Shown: piece after piece, positions 33,401-44,293 of the stretch
Layout of the letters: each line of letters opens with the position of its first letter
How positions within the stretch are numbered: the first letter of the stretch is position 1
Source of the DNA: Aeromonas encheleia
GTDB lineage: Bacteria; Pseudomonadota; Gammaproteobacteria; Enterobacterales; Aeromonadaceae
Direction of reading: 5' to 3'
NCBI RefSeq assembly: GCF_900637545.1
Contig: NZ_LR134376.1
Coordinates: 825,001 to 889,000, forward strand
Length of the DNA stretch: 64,000 bases
Position numbers and translations under genes: made by a program
Notes under the pieces: model-generated
What the model was told of the DNA's origin: nothing
Databases searched by the model: none
The model's input: only the letters and a program-made list of their open reading frames with translations

Positions 33401-34836
33401 GTTATTGGAACGGCGGCGCGACCAACTATGAGGATGTGCTCAAGACCACATCCAACTGGTTCAACAGCGACGTGGCCAAGAACAATACCAACGCCAAGAA
33501 TCTGACCTATTTCATCACCGATGGGGCACCTAGCACCTATTTCGATTATGAAAAACTGAATCCGATCGTCAATACGAAGACGAACGAGGGGCTCGATGCG
33601 TTCGTCAACGTCAACAATTACGTTAAGGGAGAGGCCTTCTACGCCAACATCGGCGGTGAAAACAGGTTGCTGATTGATGCGAGCGGCAAAGTCTACCAAT
33701 GGTCATACAGCAGCAACGGCAATCATGGCAATGGCAAATGGAGCTCCACTCCTATCGGTACTCTGCGTGCCCAGGGTGATGGCACCTTCGAGATCTCCAC
33801 TTCTTACAACGATAATTATTGGGCATTGCAGAATGCGCTGGCCGTGTTGCCACTGCTGGCGGCCAATAACGTGATCTTGCAGGCCATCGGTATTGGCAGC
33901 AATGTCTCTATCGCTACCCTGAAACAGTTCGATAGCGACCAGATTGTGCAGTCCAACGTGTCGGCCAACGATCTGGCCAATGCCATCCTGGGCACCTCCA
34001 TCAACAACCTGCCAGGGGCCGACAAGTTCGATGGCGGGGCTGGCGACGATATCCTGTTCGGTGATGCGGTGCACTTCGCCGGGATCCAGGGGGAAGGCTA
34101 TGAGGCCATCAAGAGCTATGTGGCGGGTCAGCTTGGCCGCACGGATGTGCTGGATGCCGACGTACACAGTTACATCCAGGGTCATGCCGCCGAATTTGAT
34201 CAATCCTCCAGCAATGACAAGGCGGATATGCTGATCGGGGGGGATGGCAACGACATCCTGTTCGGTCAGGGTGGCAACGACATTCTGGACGGTGGGGCCG
34301 GCAATGACATCCTGTTCGGTGGGGCCGGTGACGATACCTTGTTTGGCGGTCTGGGCAATGACCATCTCTCAGGTGGCAGCGGCAACGACACTCTGTACGG
34401 TGGCGTCGGCGACGACAGCCTCAGCGGCGGTCTGGGCAACGACATCCTGACCGGGGGACTTGGCAACGACATCCTGAAGGGGGATGCGGGTGCCGATACC
34501 TTCAGCTGGATGCAGGGCGACACCACGGCAGGCACGGTAGCCAAGGATTACGTCGTCGACTTCTCCAAGGCGGAGGGGGACAAGCTGGATCTGAGCGATC
34601 TGCTGGACCACGATGGCAGCAAGACGGAGAGCTCACTGAAGGGCCTGCTCTCGGTCTTCCAGGACAACGAAGGGGTGCATCTGCAGGTCAAAGAGAGCAG
34701 CACTGCCCCGGTCACCCAGGAGATAGTGCTGACGAACCATACCTTCGACAGCCTGACCGGTGGCTCTGCTTCCACCTCCGGGCAAGTCATCGACTACATG
34801 CTGAGCAACCATCTGCTGGAGATCGACAAGCACTAA
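21454..34836 (+). CDS. Giant LapA-type RTX adhesin with 22 VCBS repeats and a VWA domain
   Basis: This 4460-residue surface adhesin is predicted to leave by a type I secretion system. Order: retention module (1-65, [20 protein letters not shown] onward); linker with [15 protein letters not shown] and candidate LapG sites SAAG (110-113) and PAAG (116-119); two Ig-like domains (about 174-370); a cadherin-like domain (about 378-475); 22 VCBS repeats of 108 residues (about 477-2850); T1SS-143-like and Calx-beta-like segments (about 2850-3440); a first RTX block (about 3620-3690); a VWA domain with MIDAS DSSGS at 3909-3913, T3990 and D4023; a second RTX block (about 4187-4349, [11 protein letters not shown] type); and a C-terminal secretion signal. 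AGGAGAAAGC precedes the ATG. No T1SS, lapD or lapG gene is adjacent. It probably serves calcium-dependent adhesion and biofilm formation. Confidence 0.93.
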   Translation: MSSHNIVLDQDVVVTQLKGKVYLVAADGSQTLLTEGDVLPKDAVVLSPDGASFQGGSETFTLSPTKELEPAADDASLLTQNGPAGTPDDVAALQQAILAGTDPTQAFEASAAGGAPAAGNIGGVEGSSGNGGFVSIDRTGDVTIAAAGFDTANPDEVGVIAEARGGEDENADLTAPVITVSAPDNTNDNTPTLTGTTDADPGSTVTLLVTDAGGKQQTLITTVKPDGTFSVDVVTPLTDGNYTVTASVTDPYGNTGTATDDGSVDGTAPSAPLVDIQDGADNVISANEREHGVDVIIHLPADAKAGDRLDVDWNGDGVPDSSSILTTDDINKAQVNLTIPTTDLPINGPISVDATLTDPVGNTSPKGTDNSIVNAPPSPVNDQFSVAEDGTVTINVTGNDTDVDGDRLTINAINGQTIAEGGSVAIDNGTVTLSNGQLVFTPAPDFNGSISFEYTITDGLHNATAGVTGTVTGVNDAAVISGADHGAVLEDESKPTLTETGTLSVTDVDGADEAEFKPGLGAPSANALGSLTIAADGKWSYEVANSKVQYLGAGETKVETFTVQSLDGTSHTVTITITGVNDGAVIVGDDSGAVTEDLNVVSGKLTETGSLSVTDVDGADEAEFKPGVGAPSANALGSLTIAADGKWSYEVANDKVQYLGAGETKVETFVVESLDGTSHTVTITITGVNDGAVIVGDGSGAVTEDLNVVSGNLTETGSLSVTDVDGADEAEFKPGVGTPSAGALGSLTIAADGKWDYQVANDKVQYLGEGETKVETFTVQSLDGTSHTVTITITGVNDGAVIVGDGSGAVTEDLNVVSGNLTETGSLTLTDVDGADEAVFKPGLGAPSANALGSLTIAADGKWSYEVANDKVQYLGEGETKVETFTVQSLDGTSHTVTITITGVNDGAEIKGDDRGAVTEDLNVVSGNLTETGSLSVTDVDGADEAEFKPGVGAPSANALGSLTIAADGKWSYEVANDKVQYLGEGETKVETFTVQSLDGTSHTVTITITGVNDGAEIKGDDRGAVTEDLNVVSGNLTETGSLSVTDVDGADEAEFKPGVGAPSANALGSLTIAADGKWSYEVANDKVQYLGEGETKVETFTVQSLDGTSHTVTITITGVNDGAEIKGDDSGAVTEDLNVVSGNLTETGSLSVTDVDGADEAEFKPGVGAPSANALGSLTIAADGKWSYEVANDKVQYLGQGETKVETFVVESLDGTSHTVTITITGVNDGAEIKGDDRGAVTEDLNVVSGNLTETGSLTLTDVDGADEAEFKPGVGAPSANALGSLTIAADGKWSYEVANDKVQYLGTGETKVETFTVQSLDGTSHTVTITITGVNDGAVIVGDGSGAVTEDLNVVSGNLTETGSLSVTDVDGADEAEFKPGVGAPSAGALGQLEIDAAGKWNYEVANSKVQYLGQGETKVETFTVQSLDGTSHTVTITITGVNDGAVIVGDDRGAVTEDLNVVSGNLTETGSLTLTDVDGADEAEFKPGVGAPSANALGSLTIAADGKWSYEVANDKVQYLGTGETKVETFTVQSLDGTSHTVTITITGVNDGAEIKGDDRGAVTEDLNVVSGNLTETGSLSVTDVDGADEAEFKPGVGAPSANALGSLTIAADGKWSYEVANDKVQYLGEGETKVETFTVQSLDGTSHTVTITITGVNDGAEIKGDDRGAVTEDLNVVSGNLTETGSLSVTDVDGADEAEFKPGVGAPSANALGSLTIDAAGKWDYQVANDKVQYLGEGETKVETFTVQSLDGTSHTVTITITGVNDGAEIKGDDRGAVTEDLNVVSGNLTETGSLSVTDVDGADEAEFKPGVGAPSANALGSLTIAADGKWSYEVANDKVQYLGEGETKVETFTVQSLDGTSHTVTITITGVNDGAEIKGDDRGAVTEDLNVVSGNLTETGSLTLTDVDGADEAEFKPGVGAPSANALGSLTIAADGKWSYEVANDKVQYLGTGETKVETFTVQSLDGTSHTVTITITGVNDGAVIVGDGSGAVTEDLNVVSGNLTETGSLSVTDVDGAAEAVFKPGVGAPSAGALGQLEIDAAGKWNYEVANDKVQYLGQGETKVETFTVQSLDGTSHTVTITITGVNDGAVIVGDDRGAVTEDLNVVSGNLTETGSLTLTDVDGADEAEFKPGVGAPSANALGSLTIDAAGKWSYEVANDKVQYLGAGETKVETFTVQSLDGTSHTVTITITGVNDGAVIVGDDRGAVTEDLNVVSGNLTETGSLSVTDVDGADEAEFKPGVGTPSAGALGQLEIDAAGKWNYEVANDKVQYLGQGETKVETFTVQSLDGTSHTVTITITGVNDGAEIKGDDRGAVTEDLNVVSGNLTETGSLSVTDVDGADEAEFKPGLGTPSAGALGQLEIDAAGKWNYEVANDKVQYLGEGETKVETFTVQSLDGTSHTVTITITGVNDGAVIVGDGSGAVTEDLNVVSGNLTETGSLSVTDVDGADEAEFKPGVGTPSAGALGQLEIDAAGKWNYEVANDKVQYLGQGETKVETFTVQSLDGTSHTVTITITGVNDGAVIVGDGSGAVTEDLNVVSGNLTETGSLSVTDVDGADEAEFKPGLGAPSANALGSLTIAADGKWSYEVANDKVQYLGEGETKVETFTVQSLDGTSHTVTITITGVNDGAEIKGDDRGAVTEDLNVVSGNLTETGSLSVTDVDGADEAEFKPGLGAPSANALGSLTIAADGKWDYQVANSKVQYLGQGETKVETFTVQSLDGTSHTVTITITGVNDGAEIKGDDRGAVTEDLNVVSGNLSETGSLSVTDVDGVDEAEFKPGLGAPSANALGSLTIDTAGKWTYNVANGDVQYLKEGETKVETFTVHSADGTSHEVVITINGTNDLPTLAISNGAVVSEEGLANGIADTTGNLDTTNGTSMSGTLSVGDVDSGTLDISLGGPAGLTSGGAEVHWNWDAGSKTLVGYTGTMGTGDYNEVVEVTLTAPNGSGKGDWSYDLTLKGPLDHGDSSREDQLPFQLDVKVSDGIGTTTGKLNVTVEDDAPIAGDAAAVAVTKTDIPNPLTGLFDLTKYSGNQKSLDMAGFTITAMGFTSATNSDLIDANVNGTYYGLGVSSVAAPNLNLANEIDFRHFADGTSASEELIVKLDPGTVAYGVNIKFSQMFGGELESGVVEFYRDGHLIGTQSFSSNAAGGDYAGNFQVQQGGFDTMVIKATNNGNHTYSDNSDFTVKSIEFLGSTTEQAIAYGSGTVAPQWGADGQGHLQLLGSSETSLTTATGQSITTSMESPNTLVGKTSDGTLVFRLEFTPATGKWEFFQYQNMSKPFGDGDIDFQFKAVDADGDASTGSFATKPLFTPIVQSVSADSVTEGGSLHHTVTLSDQTQETTQYDFAINGSGGHPASGLDWSRAQFSNGVTYDSATGKLTVPAGVSGFTVTIPTVDDRLVESNETLTVTVGGQNGIGTIIDNDRAPTTVGGHSVGAEDQLQVLKWAQFGATDDQAAGDLGVKIGTLPLNGKLEYLNAAGQWIAVKAGDLISHADIDSGHLRFVPGANESSSSAANGHGADTGNLHGDYASFDFQISDGANLSNGGKLVIDVTAVADKPTVDISLTGNGIPLYSQSFPSAGITSSQFQSGNFNKGAFGITKTLSDSTTGQDTVVGTAGNDYMVSQNGGGDHFTGGLGNDVLVGGNSAQGDTLTGGDGDDILVAGLGHDGLYGDAGNDIAVLAGNRADYAIKKGTGYSTNDRWFDFSVNEHGAGVTKALHSIEYVQFDDGIYRIDQSTGELTLVPPTVVDYPVEINASLTDRDGSEVFDSLVLSGMPQGAQLYHNNQLLGTAGADGKITLAAGSGLWSAGALDVKLGGLTLRVPGAEAGQVDLRVEAIAKEAGTDQISTATDDDSIRLNYFATTEGEPGDQNRTYGSEHNIVVGDLDGSVVLPGQNYNIAFMVDSSGSIGTSAMETMKLQLTQVFATLKASAGTEGAGKVNLFLVDFDSQANKSISVDLKDPNALTKLQAVIDSMDGSYWNGGATNYEDVLKTTSNWFNSDVAKNNTNAKNLTYFITDGAPSTYFDYEKLNPIVNTKTNEGLDAFVNVNNYVKGEAFYANIGGENRLLIDASGKVYQWSYSSNGNHGNGKWSSTPIGTLRAQGDGTFEISTSYNDNYWALQNALAVLPLLAANNVILQAIGIGSNVSIATLKQFDSDQIVQSNVSANDLANAILGTSINNLPGADKFDGGAGDDILFGDAVHFAGIQGEGYEAIKSYVAGQLGRTDVLDADVHSYIQGHAAEFDQSSSNDKADMLIGGDGNDILFGQGGNDILDGGAGNDILFGGAGDDTLFGGLGNDHLSGGSGNDTLYGGVGDDSLSGGLGNDILTGGLGNDILKGDAGADTFSWMQGDTTAGTVAKDYVVDFSKAEGDKLDLSDLLDHDGSKTESSLKGLLSVFQDNEGVHLQVKESSTAPVTQEIVLTNHTFDSLTGGSASTSGQVIDYMLSNHLLEIDKH
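22882..30003 (+). repeat. Array of 22 tandem 324-bp VCBS repeats
   Basis: Twenty-two copies of a 108-codon unit follow one another without any length change: the KW(S/N/D/T)Y motif recurs every 324 nt from about 23068 to 29872. Only the first copy is shorter, by two codons. Typical unit features are [32 protein letters not shown] and [12 protein letters not shown]. Units are mosaics of a few alleles (GAEIKGDD or GAVIVGD linkers; [10 protein letters not shown] or [12 protein letters not shown][EAQT]GE). The last unit is the most divergent. Nucleotide identity is very high between many units. Confidence 0.95.
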
Positions 34837-34863
34837 CGCCTGTTCGGTATCCCTAGTAGCGCT

Positions 34864-34897
34864 AAGAAGCGGCAGAGCAATCTGCCGCTTCTTTTAT
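34864..34897 (+). terminator. Terminator of the adhesin gene
   Basis: A 13-bp stem (AAGAAGCGGCAGA, loop GCAA, and its complement) followed by TT, 27 nt after the adhesin stop. Confidence 0.88.
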
Positions 34898-34985
34898 GGG
34901 TGCAATTCGGTCAGCCCATGAGGCATTCACTACACAGGGAGAGAGCGGGGAGGCGAGTGGCTCGTCTCTGTCGTCGTATCGCGGG

Positions 34986-35025
34986 ATAAAAACAAGGCGC
35001 CGGCTCAGAGGAGCCGGCGCCTTGT
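34986..35025 (-). terminator. Terminator of mdtH
   Basis: A 15-bp GC-rich stem ACAAGGCGCCGGCTC / complement with loop AGAG, followed on the minus strand by five T, downstream of mdtH. Confidence 0.9.
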
Positions 35026-35061
35026 GTGTCAGGGCCGGGAGTGTTTTATCCGGGGAGCCGC

Positions 35062-36255
35062 TCAGGCATTGACGTGGGCCAGGCGAGAGTCACGCTGGAA
35101 GCAGTTCACCAACAGCAGGAAGGTGGTGATCCCGACGGTGCCCAGCACCAGCCAGGGCAGCCAGGGTTGGCCCTGGGCATTGGCGTAGTCGTGCAGGGCG
35201 CCGCCGCCGACATAGCCAGTCATGCCGCCGAGGGCGAGCCCCAGCCGGCTGAATCCCATGTAACTGCCACGGGCACCCGGCTGGGCGAGCTTGGTCATGA
35301 GCGTCTCCCGGGCCGGCTCGGCGATGACGATGCCGAGGTAGAAGCAGGCAAGCAGCATGAAGACGGCGGGCAGGGTGGTGGCAAAGGCCACCAGCCCGAT
35401 GCCGGCCGTCATCAGCAACACGCCCGCCATCAGCCGGCTCTCCAGCTTGAAGTGCTTCTCGCCATAACGGGCGAGAGGGTAGAGCAGGGCCAGGGAGATG
35501 GCCGTCTCCAGGGTATACATCCAGCCCACCGCCGTGGTGCTGCCCGCCATCTGCTTGACCAGGATGGGGAAGATCAGCATCACCTGCACCCAGAGTGCGT
35601 AGTAGCCGCTCAGGATCAGCACCAGCCGGCAGAACGCCTTGTCCGCCAGCACCTGACCCAAGCCTGTCCGGATCGGCGTCGGGCGCAGGGAGAGCTTGTA
35701 GGGGGGCAGGATCAGCAGGTTGCACAGGGCCGCGCAGACGAACAGGCCAGCCCCCAGCAGGCAGACATATTCAAAGTCGAAGTTGAGCAGCCAGCTGCCG
35801 AGCAGGGCCCCCACCACGGCGCCGGCGCTCTCCAGCATCATCAGCAAGGAGATGTAGCGGCCGCGCTCCCGCGGGCGGGTGAACTTGATCACCAGGGCGG
35901 CGCGGGGGGGATCGAACAGGCAGCCGCCTAGCCCCGAGATGATGCAGGAGACGATGAGTTCCAGCCCGCTCTGGGCATAGGCCAGGCTGGCAAAGCCCAG
36001 CGCCCGCAGCAACATGCCGCAGACGATGAGGGGGCGAGCGCCGAACTTGTCGGCGAGGGAGCCGCCAAAGACCCCCAGCCCCTGCTGGGTCAGCTGACGC
36101 AGGCCCAGCGCCAGCCCGACCACACCGGCGGCCCAGCCAAGCTGATCCACGAATCGCAGGCTTATCATGGGCATCACCACGAAGAACCCCAGGATCACCA
36201 AGAGGGAATCCAATGCCAAGAACCACCGCCCCAACCGCCTCGCCCGCTCCACCAT
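35062..36255 (-). CDS. mdtH: MdtH-type MFS multidrug transporter
   Basis: The 397-residue, 12-helix major facilitator protein follows E. coli MdtH closely through landmarks such as [50 protein letters not shown] and [17 protein letters not shown]. MdtH gives low-level resistance to quinolones when overexpressed in E. coli. AAGGG precedes the start. It diverges from the LysR gene at 36464, which may regulate it, although LysR targets cannot be read from sequence. Confidence 0.92.
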   Translation of the reverse strand: MVERARRLGRWFLALDSLLVILGFFVVMPMISLRFVDQLGWAAGVVGLALGLRQLTQQGLGVFGGSLADKFGARPLIVCGMLLRALGFASLAYAQSGLELIVSCIISGLGGCLFDPPRAALVIKFTRPRERGRYISLLMMLESAGAVVGALLGSWLLNFDFEYVCLLGAGLFVCAALCNLLILPPYKLSLRPTPIRTGLGQVLADKAFCRLVLILSGYYALWVQVMLIFPILVKQMAGSTTAVGWMYTLETAISLALLYPLARYGEKHFKLESRLMAGVLLMTAGIGLVAFATTLPAVFMLLACFYLGIVIAEPARETLMTKLAQPGARGSYMGFSRLGLALGGMTGYVGGGALHDYANAQGQPWLPWLVLGTVGITTFLLLVNCFQRDSRLAHVNA

Positions 36256-36463
36256 GACCCTTATACCCCTGCTTGCTTCGATGACATTATTTGTTGTGTA
36301 CTCATTATCCGAATGGCGCCGTCACCAAACAGAGCCAAGGGCGACGATAAGTCCCTGACTCGCTGGCGTTCTGCCATTTCACGACGATTGATGCTGCTAT
36401 TCTGGTGGGGCTCCAGATATAGTGGTAGCCGACAACTGGCTATATTTCATATTGGATTTGGTT

Positions 36464-37363
36464 ATGGCTGTGACACTCGACGATTTGCAATTGCTGCTGG
36501 ATGTGGCCAACCGTGGCAGCTTCAGCAAGGTGGCGGCCATTCGCGGCTGGTCACAACCCATGGTCAGCCAGCGGATCGCCTTGCTGGAGCAGGAGCTGGG
36601 CCAGCCGCTGTTTCGCCGTCATCGCCGTGGCGCCACCCCCACACCGGCCTGCGAGCAGTTTCTGCCTGCCGCGAGCGCGGCCCTGAGCGCACTGGAAAGC
36701 GGCCGCCTCGCGATGCAGGGGGCACCGGCCCTGCCGCGGATCCGGCTCTCCTGCCTTCCCTCCCTGACCACTGTGGTGTTTGGTCCTCTGCTGCTGGCCC
36801 TGGTGGACGAGGCCTTCGAGATCCGCTGCAGCACGGATCACTCCGGCGTCATCATGCAGGAGCTGCTGACCGGCGAGACCGACGTCGGTTTCATCCTCAA
36901 GTGTCCCGCCATCGCGGGCATCCAGCTCGAGCTGCTCTATCGCTCCCCCATCATAGCCGTGGCCTGCGCCACCCACCCGCTGGCCGGACGGCAGGGGCTG
37001 ACCCTGCAGGACATCGCCAACGAGCGGCTGGCCCCTCAGCAGTGGGGCACAGGCTGCGACGAGCTGATCCTGCAACTGCGGCTGCTGCGCCAGGTGGCTA
37101 GCCCACTGCACGCCATCCAGCCCGCCAGTGCGGCGCGGGAGCTGGCGCTGGAGCATGGCTTCATCACCCTGATGCCGGCGCTCGCCATCACCCGGGATCT
37201 GGAGTTTGGTCGTCTGGTGAAACTGGATGTGACGGATCTGCCGCCGGATCACTGGGACGTGATGATGGCCTGGCGCAGCGGCAAGCGGCCCAATCCCGCC
37301 AAGGAGCGGGTGCTGGAGGCGGCGCGCACCCTGGCCCGGCGCTGGTCGGGCAAACCCACATGA
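36464..37363 (+). CDS. LysR-family transcriptional regulator
   Basis: The 299-residue protein has the N-terminal LysR winged helix (LDDLQLLLDVANRGSFSKVA, then SQPMVSQRIALLEQELGQPL) and a C-terminal periplasmic-binding-like effector domain (about residues 90-290). The ATG at 36464 gives the normal family N-terminus; a GTG 14 codons upstream is less likely. It is divergent from mdtH across about 208 nt, the usual layout for a LysR protein and its target. The effector is unknown. Confidence 0.88.
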   Translation: MAVTLDDLQLLLDVANRGSFSKVAAIRGWSQPMVSQRIALLEQELGQPLFRRHRRGATPTPACEQFLPAASAALSALESGRLAMQGAPALPRIRLSCLPSLTTVVFGPLLLALVDEAFEIRCSTDHSGVIMQELLTGETDVGFILKCPAIAGIQLELLYRSPIIAVACATHPLAGRQGLTLQDIANERLAPQQWGTGCDELILQLRLLRQVASPLHAIQPASAARELALEHGFITLMPALAITRDLEFGRLVKLDVTDLPPDHWDVMMAWRSGKRPNPAKERVLEAARTLARRWSGKPT

Positions 37364-37389
37364 AAAAAGCGCCGGACAAGTCCGGCGCT
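37363..37389 (-). terminator. Terminator of the elastase gene (also between convergent genes)
   Basis: Stem AGCGCCGGA / TCCGGCGCT with loop CAAG, with six T on the minus strand. It lies between the convergent lysR and metalloprotease genes. Confidence 0.88.
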
Positions 37390-37411
37390 CTCTCTTCACT
37401 GACATTCGGGA

Positions 37412-39532
<2,121 letters not shown>

Positions 39533-40087
39533 ATGTTTTCATGGCAACTGGATGACGAGCTGGCGCTCCTGTTTCTGCAGCCCGACATGGCCAGCGAACT
39601 CTTTCGCCTCTGTCAGCGCAATCGCGACTACCTGACCCAGTGGCTGCCCTGGCCGCCGCTTATCCAGCAGCCGGCAGACAGCGCCACCTTCATCCGCCAC
39701 GCCATCGAGAAGTTCGCGCGCGGCGAGGGGTTGACCACCGCCATCGAGTATCAGGGGGAAGTGGTCGGCGTCATCGGCTACAACCAGATCGATCAGGCGC
39801 TGGCCAAAGTCACCATCGGCTACTGGCTGGCCGAGCGCTGGCAGGGCAACGGCATCATCACCCGGGCCTGTCAGGCCTTGATCCATCACGCCTTCGAGGA
39901 GATGGGGATGGAGAAGGTGGAGATCAGCGCCGCGCAGGAGAACGAACCGAGCCGGGCGGTCTGTGAGCGGCTCGGCATGCAGCAGGAGGGGATCACCCGG
40001 CGGGCGGAGCGACTGGCGGATCGGGTAGTGGACCACGTCCGCTACGGTCTGCTGCGCGACGACTGGCTCAGGCAGAGGGACCATTGA
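39533..40087 (+). CDS. GNAT acetyltransferase, RimL/YdaF-like
   Basis: The 184-residue protein is a GNAT-fold N-acetyltransferase of the RimJ/RimL group. It has the LTQWLPW segment near residue 38, the acetyl-CoA loop (AERWQGNGIITRAC, Q/RxxGxG/A type) and the C-terminal NEPSRAVCERLGMQQEG. The start at 39533 follows GGAGGAG by 5 nt. It overlaps rimJ (TGATG), so the two are probably co-translated. Members acetylate ribosomal-protein N-termini or small molecules; the target is not known here. Confidence 0.85.
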   Translation: MFSWQLDDELALLFLQPDMASELFRLCQRNRDYLTQWLPWPPLIQQPADSATFIRHAIEKFARGEGLTTAIEYQGEVVGVIGYNQIDQALAKVTIGYWLAERWQGNGIITRACQALIHHAFEEMGMEKVEISAAQENEPSRAVCERLGMQQEGITRRAERLADRVVDHVRYGLLRDDWLRQRDH

Positions 40088-40638
40088 TGGTACTGCCGCA
40101 TATCGTCACCCCCCGCAGCCAGCTGACCATACTGCCCCCGGAGCGGGCCTCCCTGATGCTGGATTTTTACCAGCGCAATCGGGCGCACCTGATGGCCTGG
40201 GAGCCAAGGCGCGACGAGGATTTCTATACCCTGAGCCATTGGCACGGCCGCCTGCGTGACGGCTACGGCCAGTTTTTCGACGGCAGCGCCGTGCAACTGG
40301 TGGCGCTCGATCCCCGGGGAGAGCGGGTGCTCGCCACCTGCAACTTCACCCACATCCTGATGGGCATGTTCAAGGCCTGTCACCTCGGTTACGCCGTCGA
40401 TGAGGAGCACCAGGGGCAAGGGTTGATGCAGGAGGTGCTGACCGCCGCCATCGACCATCTGTTCCGGGAGCATGGACTGCACCGCATCATGGCCAGCTAC
40501 ATGCCCGCCAACCGGCGCAGCGGTGCCCTGCTCGAGCGTCTCGGCTTCGAGCGGGAGGGGTACGCCCGGGATTACCTGATGATCAACGGCCGCTGGGAGG
40601 ATCATGTCCTCACCGCGCTGATCAACCCGGCGGGCTAG
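40087..40638 (+). CDS. rimJ: Ribosomal-protein S5 alanine N-acetyltransferase RimJ
   Basis: The 183-residue protein matches E. coli RimJ through LMAWEPRRDE, HLGYAVDEEHQGQGLM (acetyl-CoA loop), HRIMASYMPANRRSG and the ending GRWEDHVLTALINP. RimJ acetylates the N-terminal alanine of ribosomal protein S5 and also acts in ribosome maturation. Its start overlaps the stop of the preceding acetyltransferase, forming a two-gene operon. The product lacks about 10 N-terminal residues compared with E. coli. Confidence 0.9.
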   Translation: MVLPHIVTPRSQLTILPPERASLMLDFYQRNRAHLMAWEPRRDEDFYTLSHWHGRLRDGYGQFFDGSAVQLVALDPRGERVLATCNFTHILMGMFKACHLGYAVDEEHQGQGLMQEVLTAAIDHLFREHGLHRIMASYMPANRRSGALLERLGFEREGYARDYLMINGRWEDHVLTALINPAG

Positions 40639-40850
40639 CCAGCAGTGTGGCCAGCTACATATCGGTCAATCAACCAGCGCAGTGGTGCCAATTGGTCGTA
40701 CCAGATGTGATTGCGACGGCTTTTTCACGATAAGCCGGCACTATCTGTGCGCATCTCATACCCCTGACCATAAAAGCGTGTAAAATTGCGCCCTGAATTT
40801 TCCCGGTCAGCAGCAGCTGGCCGCGACTCCATACTTGCAAGGCTGACATT

Positions 40851-41957
40851 GTGACAGAAGTAGATAGATTCGCGGATATTCGCCCCTATCGCGATGATGA
40901 AGTGCCGGCTGCCATCGAGCGGCTGATTCAGGATGATGAGTTTATCGGCGCCATCGCCAAGTACCGTTTCGGCTCCCTGATGAGCTGGCTGGGTTGGGCC
41001 ATTCGCCCGCTGATCCGCCAGTTCCTGCGCCACAAGTGGGCCAAGGTCACCACGGTTCGTCAGGTACAGTTGGGGGTCACCCGCTACATGGCCCGCATGA
41101 TCGCCACCTCCACCCAAGGCGTGACCTTCTCCGGTCTCGAGCACCTGAAGAAGGAGCAGGGCTATCTGTTTGTCTCCAACCACAGGGACATCGCCATGGA
41201 TCCGGCGTTCGTCAACTGGGGGCTGCACACCCACGGGTTCGACACCGTGCGCATCGCCATCGGTGACAACCTGCTGCGCAAGCCCTGCGCCACCGAGCTG
41301 ATGAAGCTCAACAAGAGCTTCATCGTCAAGCGCTCCGCCAAGGGGCCGCGGGAGATGATGAAGGCCCTCGGCGAGCTGTCGGCCTACATCGGCCAGTCGG
41401 TGCACGAAGGCCACTCCATCTGGATCGCCCAGAAGGAAGGGCGCGCCAAGAATGGCGACGACAAGACGGATCCGGCCATCCTCAAGATGTTCTACGTGGA
41501 CGGCAAGAAGCAGAAGCTGGACTTCGTCGACTACATGCGCAGTCTCAACATAGTGCCGGTCAGCATCAGCTACGAGGTGGATCCCACCGACAAGGCCAAG
41601 GCGCGCGAGCTGTACGAGAAGTCGGTCAACGGCAGCTACGAGAAGGGCGAGTTCGAGGATATCGAGAGCATAGTCGCCGGCATCGTCGGCCAGAAGGGGC
41701 GGGTACATGTCTCCTTCGGCGCCCCCATCACCGAGGGCTTCAGCGATCCGGATGAACTGGCGGCGCTGATCGACAAGGCGATCTGGAGCAGCTACCGCCT
41801 CTTCCCGGGCAACTATCTGGCCGCTGATGTGCCCGGCAAGGCCAGCACCATAGAGCAGACAGCCTTCCTGACCCGCCAGTCGGAGGTGCCAGAAGAGCAC
41901 AAGGCCCTCTGGCGTGCCATGTATGCGAAGCCGGTTGAGAACGCCAACAAGGTTTGA
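40851..41957 (+). CDS. PlsC-like 1-acylglycerol-3-phosphate acyltransferase family protein
   Basis: The 368-residue protein has the glycerolipid acyltransferase motifs HX4D (H111-D116 in NHRDIAMD), a downstream acyl-acceptor region (FIVKRSAKGPREM) and EGRAKNGDDKTD. It is longer than PlsC (about 245) and shorter than PlsB, and belongs to a family common in Vibrio, Shewanella and Aeromonas. The likely role is acyl transfer in phospholipid metabolism, at or near the inner membrane. The start is a GTG with AAGG about 9 nt upstream. It is a single gene ending at a strong terminator. Confidence 0.82.
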   Translation: MTEVDRFADIRPYRDDEVPAAIERLIQDDEFIGAIAKYRFGSLMSWLGWAIRPLIRQFLRHKWAKVTTVRQVQLGVTRYMARMIATSTQGVTFSGLEHLKKEQGYLFVSNHRDIAMDPAFVNWGLHTHGFDTVRIAIGDNLLRKPCATELMKLNKSFIVKRSAKGPREMMKALGELSAYIGQSVHEGHSIWIAQKEGRAKNGDDKTDPAILKMFYVDGKKQKLDFVDYMRSLNIVPVSISYEVDPTDKAKARELYEKSVNGSYEKGEFEDIESIVAGIVGQKGRVHVSFGAPITEGFSDPDELAALIDKAIWSSYRLFPGNYLAADVPGKASTIEQTAFLTRQSEVPEEHKALWRAMYAKPVENANKV

Positions 41958-41976
41958 ATGACACCGATGGTGCGAA

Positions 41977-42004
41977 AAAACGGGAGCTGATGCTCCCGTT
42001 TTTG
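41977..42004 (+). terminator. Terminator of the acyltransferase gene
   Basis: Stem AAAACGGGAGC / GCTCCCGTTTT with loop TGAT, 19 nt after the stop. Confidence 0.9.
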
Positions 42005-42017
42005 CGTCTGGTCAAAG

Positions 42018-42045
42018 TTGGCGGCAATCGACTAGTGAATAATAT
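42018..42045 (+). promoter_or_regulatory. Putative sigma-70 promoter
   Basis: TTGGCG (42018-42023) and TAATAT (42040-42045) are separated by 16 bp, a good -35/-10 pair. Transcription would begin near 42052, about 205 nt before the next start codon and just upstream of structured sequence ending in a terminator. Confidence 0.5.
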
Positions 42046-42051
42046 TGTTTC

Positions 42052-42207
42052 AGCTGGTACGATCATCTGGTGAATGAGCGGGTATCTCTTGGCAATGAGC
42101 GGGCGACTGTGCAACAGTGACCCAACGCCAACGAGATGACTCATACTCTTCTCGGTCTGCATGGAAGGCAGACGGCGCTAGACAAGGACCTTTAACGGGT
42201 CCTTTTT
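42052..42207 (+). ncRNA. Candidate small RNA or attenuated leader
   Basis: Between a promoter-like pair and a terminator lies about 155 nt with no credible reading frame but several hairpins: ACTGT-GCA-ACAGT near 42113, GTCTGC/GCAGAC near 42160-42178, and a final AAGGACC/GGTCCTT stem with a T run. It could be a free small RNA or the attenuated leader of the yhcH-family gene 50 nt downstream. I recognise no known RNA family. Confidence 0.4.
42184..42207 (+). terminator. Terminator before the yhcH-family gene
   Basis: Stem AAGGACC / GGTCCTT with loop TTTAACG, followed by more T. It is a second terminator, about 180 nt beyond that of the acyltransferase gene, and so implies a transcript starting in between. 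Confidence 0.75.
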
Positions 42208-42256
42208 CATTGGTAGACAAAGATAGACCACGGATACACCTAAGGATGCGCATCTC

Positions 42257-42727
42257 ATGATCACCGGCAGTCTGGATACCTTGCAACGCACCCCCTTGCC
42301 CACCCCGCTGGCCCGCATCATGGCCGAGGTGGTGAAAGACGTGGCGCACTGGCGGGATGCCCCGCTCGGCAAGCGCGAGATCGATGGCCTGCGGCTGTTC
42401 TGTCTGGTGAGCGAGGAGCCGACCGAGCCGGTTGCGGCCCGTCGCGGCGAGTTTCATGAGCAGTATCTGGATATCCAGCTGCTGTTGCGTGGTGCGGAGT
42501 GGATCGGCGTGGGGCCCCATGCCTACCGGAACGACGGTGCCGATCACCCCCATCCCGATCTCTGGTTCGTCGCAGACGAACAGACCAGTTATCTGGCGTT
42601 GCAGCCCGGCGACTTTGCCATCTTCTGGCCGGGAGAACTGCATCGCCCTCTCTGTACCCTGACCACCCCGAGCCCGGTGAAGAAACTGGTGGTCAAGGTT
42701 CATAAAGGTCTGCTGACCGGATGTTAG
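42257..42727 (+). CDS. YhcH/YjgK/YiaL family protein
   Basis: The 156-residue protein is a cupin-like beta-sandwich of the YhcH/YjgK/YiaL (DUF386) family, with conserved HEQYLDIQLLLRG, QPGDFAIFWPGELHRP and the ending KKLVVKVH. The His/Glu residues suggest a metal site. E. coli YhcH (NanQ) speeds sialic-acid anomer conversion, and others are linked to sugar operons, but no sugar gene is next to this copy. AAGGA lies 11 nt before the start. Substrate unknown. Confidence 0.87.
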   Translation: MITGSLDTLQRTPLPTPLARIMAEVVKDVAHWRDAPLGKREIDGLRLFCLVSEEPTEPVAARRGEFHEQYLDIQLLLRGAEWIGVGPHAYRNDGADHPHPDLWFVADEQTSYLALQPGDFAIFWPGELHRPLCTLTTPSPVKKLVVKVHKGLLTGC

Positions 42728-42960
42728 TCAGCAGCGCGGGGATTTAGGCTCCCGCCCACGACGAGGCCGTTTCGGATGAACGGTGGCTGGTCCCACATTG
42801 AAGACTCGATGAGTGCGCCAGAGCCTGTAGCCGGCACTCACTGCATTGAAAAATTGGGCGCACCCTCCTGCGACCATAAAGCCCCCGGCAGGGGAATCCC
42901 ATCCATGTTGGATGACACGACACTGTCGGCGTAAAGCCGAAGCACAGGAAGATGTAGAAC

Positions 42961-44160
42961 ATGAGCAAGTTGGTATTGATCCTTAACTGCGGTAGCTCTT
43001 CCCTGAAATTTGCCGTAATGGACGCTGAAACAGGTGAGGACATGCTGTCCGGCCTGGCCGAATGTTTCAATCTGGATGATGCACGTATCAAATGGAAACT
43101 CCATGGGGTCAAGGGTGAAGCCATGCTGGGAGCGGGCGCCGCTCACCAGGCCGCCCTCGACCATATCGTGACCCAGATCCTGCCCCTGGATCCTACCCTC
43201 GCCGAGCAGTTGGTGGCCATAGGTCACCGTATCGTACACGGTGGCGAGCAGTTCTCCCGCTCAGTGCGCATCGATGACGGCGTGATCGCCGGTATCGAGG
43301 CCGCCATTCCGTTCGCGCCGCTGCACAACCCGGCTCACCTCATCGGCATCCGTGCCGCGCTCAAGGTCTTCCCGGCCCTGGCCGAGAAGAACGTGGCCGT
43401 GTTCGACACCGCCTTCCACCAGACCCTGCCGCAAGAGGCCTATCTCTACGCGCTGCCGTACAAGCTCTATGAGGAGCATGCCATCCGTCGCTACGGCGCC
43501 CACGGCACCTCCCACCGCTTCATCGCCGAAGAGACCGCCAAGGCGCTGGGCAAACCGCTCGGCGAGTTGAACCTGATCAACTGCCACCTGGGCAACGGCG
43601 CCTCCGTCTGTGCCATCCGTAACGGTGAGTCCGTCGACACCTCCATGGGGCTGACCCCGCTGGAAGGGCTGGCGATGGGCACCCGCAGTGGCGACATCGA
43701 TCCTGCCGTGGTCTTCTTCATGCACGATCAGCTCGGTTACAGCGTGGATCAGATCAACCACTGCCTCACCCGCGAGTCCGGCCTGCTGGGCCTGACCGAG
43801 GTGAGCAGCGACTGCCGCTATGTCACCACCAACTATGCCACCGACGCCGGTGCCAAGCGGGCGCTGGATGTCTTCACCTACCGGGTGGCCAAGTACGTCG
43901 GCGCCTATGCCGCCGCCATGGACGGTCGCCTCGACGCCCTGGTGTTCACCGGTGGCATAGGTGAGAACGCCGCCATGGTGCGCGAGATGGTGCTGGAGCG
44001 GCTGGCGCTGTTCGGCTTCAAGGTCGACAAGGACGCCAACAACGCCGCCGTGCTGGGCGGTGAAGGCCCCATCACCACCGCCGACAGCCGTCTGGCGCTG
44101 GTGATGCCCACCAACGAAGAGCTGGTCATCGCCCGCGATGCCCTGAGCCTGGTCGGCTAA
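42961..44160 (+). CDS. ackA: Acetate kinase
   Basis: Acetate kinase interconverts acetate plus ATP with acetyl phosphate plus ADP. The 399-residue protein has the ASKHA signatures [14 protein letters not shown] at the N-terminus, then [19 protein letters not shown] and [10 protein letters not shown]. Length equals that of E. coli AckA (400). The usual partner gene pta (phosphotransacetylase) does not follow: the next gene, after a hairpin, is a mechanosensitive channel. A leader of more than 200 nt precedes the start. Confidence 0.97.
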   Translation: MSKLVLILNCGSSSLKFAVMDAETGEDMLSGLAECFNLDDARIKWKLHGVKGEAMLGAGAAHQAALDHIVTQILPLDPTLAEQLVAIGHRIVHGGEQFSRSVRIDDGVIAGIEAAIPFAPLHNPAHLIGIRAALKVFPALAEKNVAVFDTAFHQTLPQEAYLYALPYKLYEEHAIRRYGAHGTSHRFIAEETAKALGKPLGELNLINCHLGNGASVCAIRNGESVDTSMGLTPLEGLAMGTRSGDIDPAVVFFMHDQLGYSVDQINHCLTRESGLLGLTEVSSDCRYVTTNYATDAGAKRALDVFTYRVAKYVGAYAAAMDGRLDALVFTGGIGENAAMVREMVLERLALFGFKVDKDANNAAVLGGEGPITTADSRLALVMPTNEELVIARDALSLVG

Positions 44161-44178
44161 GGCCCCCTCGCGCTGAAT

Positions 44179-44204
44179 CAACGCCCGGCCCGTGCCGGGC
44201 GTTG
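44179..44204 (+). terminator. Hairpin after ackA
   Basis: An 11-bp stem CAACGCCCGGC / GCCGGGCGTTG with loop CCGT, 18 nt after the ackA stop. The T run is interrupted (TCGTTT), so termination may be partial. Confidence 0.6.
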
Positions 44205-44293
44205 TCGTTTCTGGCGCCGATTGAGTGGCTTGTCATTTGACATGAGGTGGCAGATACGTACCCTGACGGCAGTTTCACGTAGCGGAGGTAGGG

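Noticed and set aside
42050..42703. 217-codon minus-strand frame over the yhcH-family gene and its leader
   Set aside because: The plus-strand gene has clear family motifs; the antisense product shows none.
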